Of a stretch of 55,154 nucleotides of DNA, positions 50,901-55,154 are shown in pieces. Location: assembly GCA_002729725.1 (NCBI GenBank), contig PBYS01000103.1:1-55154 (forward strand). Direction: 5' to 3'. Position 1 is the first letter of the stretch; the number at the start of each line of letters is the position of its first letter. The position numbers and the translations under genes were made by a program. Source of the DNA: Puniceicoccaceae bacterium. GTDB lineage: Bacteria; Verrucomicrobiota; Verrucomicrobiia; Opitutales; Coraliomargaritaceae. The notes below the pieces were generated by a model that saw nothing but the letters and a program-made list of their open reading frames with translations, was not told the DNA's origin and made no database searches.

Positions 50901-53900
50901 TAAGCCATCGATTCTTGGCTATGCAGATGGCACCACAGTCCAGCGCACCTACACAGAGCTGGATTGTGGTTGTGGACCAGCCAAATTGAAATCTGAAATT
51001 GATCAGCGGGGCATCGAGACAACCTATACATACGATCAGCTTGGGCGCAGAACGTCAGTCACGCGTTTAGGAGTGACGGAGGAATACGTCCACGATGCGA
51101 GTGGCCGAGTTGTGCAGAGAAAACGAATCGCAGGTGGCACGACACAGATTATAGAGGAGACCGACTATGATCTGGCTGGTCGTACTACCGAGAGAAGAGC
51201 GCTCGGCGCAAATACGGACGGTTCATTGATTCCCAAATCGACTACGTATTCCGTAGCTGCCGAGGGCGGTCGAGTTCTTACGTCAACATATGCCAACGGT
51301 GGGACTGAAGTTCGGACAGCCTATCGCGATGGTAGCATTGAGCAAGTTTCAGGGACAGCTGTTAATGCGATGCGCTACGAGAAACGTGTCGAGGGGGATG
51401 CATTAGTCACCCGGGCGATTCTCGTGGATGATGGCTCAGACACCCTCGAGTGGGTGGAGACTTGGGATGTGATGGGGCGCACTGAGAAAACGGTTTATCC
51501 GGATGGTGCGCAGTCTTTACAGTTCTACGATTCTGCGGGGCGGCTCGAAAAGACAGTCGATCCAGATGGCGTCGTGAATTTATACGCATACAACTCTAAG
51601 GGCGAGCGCTACCAGACCGCCGTTGATGTCAATCAGAATGACGAAATTGACGATATTGCAAACACTGCTGACCGTGTCAGTGAGAGAGCTACATTTTTCA
51701 CAACACGCACTTATGAGGGGGAGACTTACGCTGTCTACCGCTCTGAAAGTTTCCAGTGGACAGAGTCCGGTAGGGTGAGTGTTTCGATCAGTGATCGCAC
51801 TCCGGATGGTAAACATGTCTGGAACGAGCGCTTTGGCTCGATTGCCTATACATTCACTGAGGATGCGAATACCACTGATGGTGATTGGAAAGTTACCTCC
51901 GTAGCTCCCGATGGTAGCTATAACGTGCAAACATATACCGATGGCCGCATGAGCGACACCACGAGCTACGACTCGACCGGCGCTCAGTTGGCATCGACCA
52001 CCATCCTTTTCGATGCGCTGGGTCGCCAGGAGTATATCACTGACTCCAGAACTGGCACCACGCAGATCACCTATTACGACAACGACGCCGTGGCCTCGCG
52101 CATCGCCCCCGACCCCGACGGTGATACGCTAGACACGCAGGGTAGCGTGGTTCAGCACCCAGATGGTGACGGGACACATGATCCTTTGGAAACCACCTTT
52201 ATCTACGACGACATGGGGCGCCAAACGCAAGTCATCCTTCCCGACGCCACGAGCACTTATACCGAATACAATGCAAAGGGGCAGGTCGTTAAGACCTACG
52301 GATCCCAACAAAATCCCGTCGAATACACCTATGACTATGCAGGCCGCCAGAAGACCATGACCACATGGCAGGACTTCGACGTCTCCACCGGCTTTGGCAT
52401 CTCTGGCGACGCCACCACCACTTGGATCTACGACAACCAGCGCGGTTGGCTGGATCGCAAGGAGTATCCCGCCGTCGCGCCGGATCCTGCATACGGTACC
52501 GACTATACCTACACACCGGGCGGTCGCCTCGCATCCCGGACCTGGGCGAGGGGAATCGACACACTATACGCTTATAATAGCGCCGGTGATATCCTCGCTG
52601 TCGATTACGACGATGCAGGAGCCACCCCTGACATCCACTACACTTACGCTCGTACTGGTCAGCAAGACGCGGTGAGTGAAGGCCAGTATGCCACCGCCGC
52701 CTTCTCCGCAGGCGATATTTTCACACCCTCACTGTCACCTTCGCTCTCCACTTCGGTGCGCAGTATCGACCACGACTACAATGATCGCTTCCAAGTTCAG
52801 CTAGAAACGATCACAGGGCTTTTGGCCAATGACAAAGAGCTAGTTCGGACTTATGTGGAGTCGGGTTCAACGGTCGGGCGAAATGCAGGCTACATCTTCG
52901 GGGAGCTGCTCGCGACGACGGCCAATCCGCTCGGTGCATCCGATTTTGCCACGACACATTCAGTTGTCGACTACGGCTATGATGCCGCCGGTCGCCTCGA
53001 AACCGTCACCGACGGCACCGATACCTTCACCTACGGCTACCTTGCGGACACGCGCAATCTGCTTGAAACCGTCACCGGCCCCGTCCACGATGTCACCTAT
53101 GCCTACGAACCGGGACGCAATGCTATGACTTTGGTGGACAACCAGTTGCTGGGAGGGACGACTTCTGTGTCGTCCTACGCTTACGCCTATAATGCGCTCG
53201 GTCAACGCTCAGAGCGTAGCCAGGGGGGCGATGAGATTGCCAATACCAGTACCGACAGCTTCCATTACGACGGGCTCGGCCAGGTCGATTTCGTGGAGAA
53301 TGATTACTACACGTCGTCTGATTATGAGCCGGATTACAGTTTCGACATGATCGGCAACCGCACTGGCGACACTGTCGATCTCAATGGTACGACCAGCTAC
53401 ACGCAGGACTTGCTCAACCAGTACACCGCAGTAGGGGCCGCCTCGCCCATATACGATGAGGACGGTAACCTGACTGCAGACGGCACTTGGACTTATACTT
53501 GGAACGGCGAAAACCGCCTGGTCAACGCCGATAATGGCTCGATTAGTATTGATTTTGCCTACGACTATCAGGGGCGCCTAGTCGAGAAGGACGACGGCAC
53601 TGCTGTTGTTGTTTATTTCTACGATAGATGGAACCGAATTGCAGAATATGTGAACGGCAGTCTGTCGTCCACAAACCTATGGGGCATCGACCTTTCGGGC
53701 TCTTCGCAGGGAGCTGGCGGTGTCGGTGGCTTGCTCAAGGAGGGCAGCCGCTACCCGACTTATGACGCCAATGGCAACATCGTCCAAAAGCTCAATTCCA
53801 GTGGCGGCACTGACATGGCCGTCGTATACGATCCATTTGGGAATATCATTTCAGGCACTTTAGTTGGCGAATACGGCTTCTCCACCAAGCCGATGATCAG

Positions 53901-54618
53901 TGACATCCAGTGGTATTACTACGGCTTCAGATATTATGATCCCGTGACAGGACGTTGGCCATCGAGAGATCCGATTGGGGAAATTGGTAGCTTAACGTGG
54001 TTTGCACGTAGAGCATTTGTAGAGGCGAAGCTTTTGAGTATTAGCAATTCGCTTATTTCTGCTGGGGTGGATGGCGAGCAGTATTCATTAATTATGTCTC
54101 GTTTAAAAGAAGGTGGTTTGAAGTGGCTTTCCCGGCCATCAGAAACGCTTTCGGGTAGTGGAATATACAGCTTTGTTTTCAATGACTCAATTAACGGCGT
54201 AGATGTTTTGGGGCTAGCTGATTTGAGTGGATTTTCATGTGAGCAGTTAAATGAAACATTAGAAGGCGTGCAGGGAGGCCAAGAACTTGCTGCCGATGTT
54301 GCTGAAAGTGGTGAGTATGATGCTGTGAGCGACGCCGTTGACTCAGGTGATGCCGAAGTCGCAACACCTGTTACGGGTTCAAGTGACCCAGTAATTGATG
54401 CTTTTGAAAGTGATTGGTCTGATACAGCTGCAGGTCTTGGTATGCATATATTAGGGCAGGCGGCTAATGCAGTGGACGGTTTGTTTTTAGATGAGCCTGG
54501 GAACTTTTATAATTATTGGGGAATGATTGAAGTCTGGAGGCACCAACAGTTGATTGACCAAATCGAGGAGGAACTTGAAGGGCGTGGAGAGGACTGCGAT
54601 TGTTCCAGTGAAGAATAG
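44935..54618 (+). CDS. Giant exported RHS/YD-repeat protein with TSP3-like and LamG domains
   Basis: 3227-aa protein; start at ATG 44935 (MKLFISLFCSLLAVPYLSILHAEGG), a clear signal peptide, not the upstream in-frame start at 44878, which lies inside the previous gene. Order: N-terminal Cys-containing beta domain (to about 175); a Gly/Asp/Asn-rich linker (about 180-217); DxDxDG repeats (about 240-470 and 660-800); a LamG domain (about 802-1037); further DxDxDG repeats (about 1040-1330); a beta region; RHS/YD repeats from about 1806 (EYQYDQSGRVIKQ); and the RHS core end YYGFRYYDPVTGRWPSRDPI (about 2995-3014). The tail after that is 61 unexpected residues, then FVFNDSINGVDVLGL, and a unique 130-aa C-terminus with CDC at its end. 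RHS cores form a shell enclosing a C-terminal toxin; no known toxin motif is seen. Confidence 0.9.
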   Translation: MKLFISLFCSLLAVPYLSILHAEGGSTNPCLDPGTNTDPCKVWSEDECAYVSKNLNSSNATYTHHSYPTMNSGNVSPPSGGVVCDGGRITFTASGFSDGTGSWSDGECTQNVTYTATISGDSTKTVTMDFPATVYAGSSYPVSVTFNYTYEHPVNGTTNASRTVTAYYQRKVGCGFDDDSGDSGSGDNGGGDNGGGGSGDNGGGGSGDNGDNGGGGEDPDDDLSDPDPDPYDPFDPDDPDGLDTDGDGIPDGIEEQYPCLDPLSDDAGLDSDGDGYTNYQELLFELNPMLPDECGLAYPPHPDGFCESIRNPCVAYEGPDPDPDPETDPDPDPDEDGIPTTLELLFDCMDPHRGDAGYDFDLDGVSNYEEIMIHNLNPCNPDYDGDGLPDGWEIEHGFDPMDWEDPLTDSNLADNPDADADSEGLININEFAFGGDPNLANSDSGLLVDIDSLVPLTVGAPQIIVPLPGEGQEVFDAESGYPFLDPKTYDETLPLFFLPYRAPSGAYDYNGDGITDATDIEPPASVVVLGADGLPVPDPSVNPGFYYFDPATASPHVSTLYPEEYYDVPQQTMLPYVYPEGHTRLSDPLDNARELVEWVTLSLGGQPVLDSQGAPVQFERLKFVPGVGTYAPDPVTIALFENDGGMDDLWEALAGMDPMYPEDATQPALGRLGLNNIALFVFESQLSADQDGDFIPDLLEQGSNLGDSPPGFGTEATIVDSDGDTIPDGYEVFAGLDPTTADGAEDDLDRDGISNVDEFNLGLLPFYGDSDLDGLPDKWEVDNSVDPNSVITETLSATDLSQGMTLWWNFERISSSRDGVVLDDSLFDGTRVPTDARLRGNNLRIAYYGSPVLTQGRHVSINSLSNPFDAAYMLAPDATALDLGQSDFTLAFWFQWRPETVREISVLTNMFADERLVFSKAGAYSATAQYVGFGGEVELTFAFEGIAENVSVVLPDYIWSHVGVTFDATSSQLSIYNDGVLVEQVTLTTGSIVNSQEPLIIGSPGEVPSRLLNMSLDDWRIYDRILTSDEFSQLSDPDSLLWDQNKDRDGDGLTELIEFRYGFSPFEANIDTDEDGILDILEINGYVIDDDGLPIAPSPSQWPVYKTDPRLWDHDGDGLSDLEEIQGIMSVVKLTHANGVPESYNRIITTDPDTRDSDGDGLDDRLEREVYFTDPAHEDTDRDGIQDGFELANGLNPNDFRDSEGEFVGDPLGDLDGDGISNLEEYQDNSRKVTENEERLELSSLDSDLDGLTDLEEVELGLDPENEDTDGDTMSDAFELSNNFDPLDNLNPEDDTNPDDNADADPDFDGRTNAQEEADATNPNDLENRTIQIAAARTISKTKEVPSDATDEEKIDEFHRQTYRVFYPEGSGSGAAYVAGGEALQPFGILEKMTLSGQTPDGASVEIQLGASAIENSFTSDDLGSELPKQSFGPARSVGSFLDSLQRDENGYVSITVVFASTANLKDEEEEEGPDPGDETSSPQVGQSTGSFAGGSGGGYGGGGNWSGLYGQRATLEPSPQTEPEPEEEQKEQFKAKANSRVVLYVETESPCDQSGGSSSIENSSVDIQIGLGESIRGLNPGSLRIKADVPSASLYSPDELLYVCDIGLDVDVIREGAAIRQILTEQKLVDVEVVDAHSYTISFYDAAGIEEADEDTGLYTPDGLPVRVWTIQDLDSGTNNSYKLSVSDSNGSSSTEYLYTWKPENQDWTLTSAGLKEVGRKELVSGNLRTEVYWVSTPGGAVVSKEETVYQTFPWGEEKVEHTLDPDSTSGGLTTTWAYYDNQLVDGVGNYGRLKSVLRSDGGWSEYQYDQSGRVIKQTQPIGNAILGAPDTLCRVVATQYQATSPQVTRVETTLGVETSRQYTVRDGNTTYQISAVTPGAPWDAPDNLITETQTVGGSGEFRDRVAFRLTPDGQMTLSTYERDQSDGSLTVITETGVPDVDYLTVVDGVRQTIVRDALGELISQTSVDIATDTTISSEVVLASDVSGKPSILGYADGTTVQRTYTELDCGCGPAKLKSEIDQRGIETTYTYDQLGRRTSVTRLGVTEEYVHDASGRVVQRKRIAGGTTQIIEETDYDLAGRTTERRALGANTDGSLIPKSTTYSVAAEGGRVLTSTYANGGTEVRTAYRDGSIEQVSGTAVNAMRYEKRVEGDALVTRAILVDDGSDTLEWVETWDVMGRTEKTVYPDGAQSLQFYDSAGRLEKTVDPDGVVNLYAYNSKGERYQTAVDVNQNDEIDDIANTADRVSERATFFTTRTYEGETYAVYRSESFQWTESGRVSVSISDRTPDGKHVWNERFGSIAYTFTEDANTTDGDWKVTSVAPDGSYNVQTYTDGRMSDTTSYDSTGAQLASTTILFDALGRQEYITDSRTGTTQITYYDNDAVASRIAPDPDGDTLDTQGSVVQHPDGDGTHDPLETTFIYDDMGRQTQVILPDATSTYTEYNAKGQVVKTYGSQQNPVEYTYDYAGRQKTMTTWQDFDVSTGFGISGDATTTWIYDNQRGWLDRKEYPAVAPDPAYGTDYTYTPGGRLASRTWARGIDTLYAYNSAGDILAVDYDDAGATPDIHYTYARTGQQDAVSEGQYATAAFSAGDIFTPSLSPSLSTSVRSIDHDYNDRFQVQLETITGLLANDKELVRTYVESGSTVGRNAGYIFGELLATTANPLGASDFATTHSVVDYGYDAAGRLETVTDGTDTFTYGYLADTRNLLETVTGPVHDVTYAYEPGRNAMTLVDNQLLGGTTSVSSYAYAYNALGQRSERSQGGDEIANTSTDSFHYDGLGQVDFVENDYYTSSDYEPDYSFDMIGNRTGDTVDLNGTTSYTQDLLNQYTAVGAASPIYDEDGNLTADGTWTYTWNGENRLVNADNGSISIDFAYDYQGRLVEKDDGTAVVVYFYDRWNRIAEYVNGSLSSTNLWGIDLSGSSQGAGGVGGLLKEGSRYPTYDANGNIVQKLNSSGGTDMAVVYDPFGNIISGTLVGEYGFSTKPMISDIQWYYYGFRYYDPVTGRWPSRDPIGEIGSLTWFARRAFVEAKLLSISNSLISAGVDGEQYSLIMSRLKEGGLKWLSRPSETLSGSGIYSFVFNDSINGVDVLGLADLSGFSCEQLNETLEGVQGGQELAADVAESGEYDAVSDAVDSGDAEVATPVTGSSDPVIDAFESDWSDTAAGLGMHILGQAANAVDGLFLDEPGNFYNYWGMIEVWRHQQLIDQIEEELEGRGEDCDCSSEE
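45475..45585 (+). repeat. GGCGGTGGCGATAACGG-type minisatellite in the RHS gene
   Basis: The codon groups GGC-GAT-AAC and GGC-GGT-GGC alternate in short runs, coding the GDNGGGGS-type linker of the RHS protein (residues about 180-217). The runs are nearly perfect copies, so they may vary in number through slippage. Confidence 0.8.
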
Positions 54619-54943
54619 CGCATCCCAAGCACATAAGCTGGTTGGTGTTCTCTTCGGGATAGAAGTTGTTTTAACGATTCTAGTCGTTTTTTCAGTTCCG
54701 ATATTGAGTGAGCGGATTAGCAGTCTCTATACGGGAACCAAACCTCTTTTCTTGTCCATGCCTTGGATAATAGTTTTTTATCTTCCGAGTCTATTTTTCG
54801 TTGCCGATTCGTTAGTGACGAAGTTTAGCGATGGTAAATTAAATCGATTTTATGTTTTTAGGCACGGTATATATGTTATGCTCATGATTTCAGTCTTTGG
54901 CGTTCTTGCTCGTTATATGATGATTACAATTACTGCGATTTGA
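54584..54943 (+). CDS. Small multi-pass membrane protein overlapping the RHS gene end
   Basis: 119-aa protein from the GTG at 54584, preceded 12 bases by AGGAGG (54566-54571) inside the RHS gene; a TTG frame from 54554 is possible but has no ribosome site. It has three membrane helices (KLVGVLFGIEVVLTILVVFS, MPWIIVFYLPSLFFVADSL, GIYVMLMISVFGVLARYMMI). It overlaps the RHS stop by 35 bases in another frame. The gene following an RHS C-terminal tip is often its immunity protein, and a membrane immunity protein would suit a membrane-acting toxin. That is inferred from position and build. Confidence 0.55.
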   Translation: MERTAIVPVKNSASQAHKLVGVLFGIEVVLTILVVFSVPILSERISSLYTGTKPLFLSMPWIIVFYLPSLFFVADSLVTKFSDGKLNRFYVFRHGIYVMLMISVFGVLARYMMITITAI

Positions 54944-55154
54944 CGCTAGGGAATTACAGGGGGGATTTTTTAGCCGCTTCCCGTATCCGCTAATCAACTA
55001 CGCAACTCGGCAACAGGCGTCCATTCGCCTCGCGGCTCTCCTTTGTTGCAATCGCCCGTCCCGCCCCCGCCCCGCCTCTGGTCGCCCCCTGGCTATTATG
55101 GTCTTAGCCGTTCTCCCCGCCCTAGGGCTCTTATGCCTAGTTTTCCCTTTATCG

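Noticed and set aside
54944..55154. Gene or RNA after the last membrane protein gene
   Set aside because: No open frame of note and no tRNA-like or other recognisable structure; the stretch is C-rich with no clear signal.

Overview
The window looks like a chromosomal segment of a Verrucomicrobiota bacterium, most likely of the marine Opitutia/Puniceicoccales type. This is inferred from the host genes: very large exported proteins with calcium-binding TSP3-like repeats, ConA/LamG and PA14 domains, and an RHS/YD-repeat giant. No ribosomal or marker gene is present to prove it. The window is a three-layer nest: host locus > ISL3-family insertion sequence > Mu-like (transposable) prophage.

Host layer. 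Left (258-1795, minus strand): two overlapping genes for membrane-anchored proteins of unknown function, one of helical-repeat type. Right (39042-54943, plus strand): a small membrane peptide, a 1552-aa exported ConA/TSP3/PA14 protein, a membrane-anchored helical-repeat protein, a 3227-aa exported TSP3/LamG/RHS protein and an overlapping small multi-pass membrane protein (candidate immunity or accessory protein).

IS layer. An ISL3-type element (1911-38916) lies between these two host gene groups. It has 25-bp imperfect terminal inverted repeats (21/25 identical) and perfect 8-bp direct repeats ATTTTTGT outside them. Its transposase gene is split by the prophage into a C-terminal half at the left and an N-terminal half at the right. 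Removing the prophage plus one 4-bp ATTC copy restores a continuous 440-codon frame.

Prophage layer (2714-38157, 35,444 bp, ends TG...CA). A central control region (27.7-28.5 kb) with ribbon-helix-helix proteins and an inverted-repeat operator divides it into two divergent arms. The plus-strand early arm (28.07-38.0 kb) encodes regulators, a BRO-N protein, HTH proteins, a ParB-like protein, a Lar-like zinc ribbon, a MuA-like transposase, a MuB-like ATPase, a DUF3164 protein and a GemA/gp16-like protein. It reads outward to the phage end and stops at a terminator. The minus-strand arm runs from 27.99 to 2.75 kb: repressor candidate and an exported-protein moron with its own terminator; lysis genes (papain-like/MOA-like peptidase candidate, spanin-like and holin-like proteins); a DUF3486 protein, terminase, DUF935 portal, Mu-I-like protease/scaffold, decoration protein, capsid, gp36-like connector and F-like morphogenesis protein; tail completion and tube; an unusual surface cassette (leucine-rich-repeat protein, sulfotransferase-like/DUF4376 fusion, trypsin-like-protease protein); then chaperone-like protein, tape measure and tail-tip genes. 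The tail plan is long and non-contractile, like the transposable siphoviruses B3/D3112, with no sheath gene seen. All core modules are present and no frameshift was seen, so the prophage may be inducible.

The most notable points are the precise nested insertion with a 4-bp rather than 5-bp phage target duplication, the outward-facing early arm, the virion-linked serine protease and sulfotransferase-like fusion, recurring G-poor leaders in place of Shine-Dalgarno sites at phage genes, and an apparent 61-codon insertion inside the RHS core just where base composition changes.
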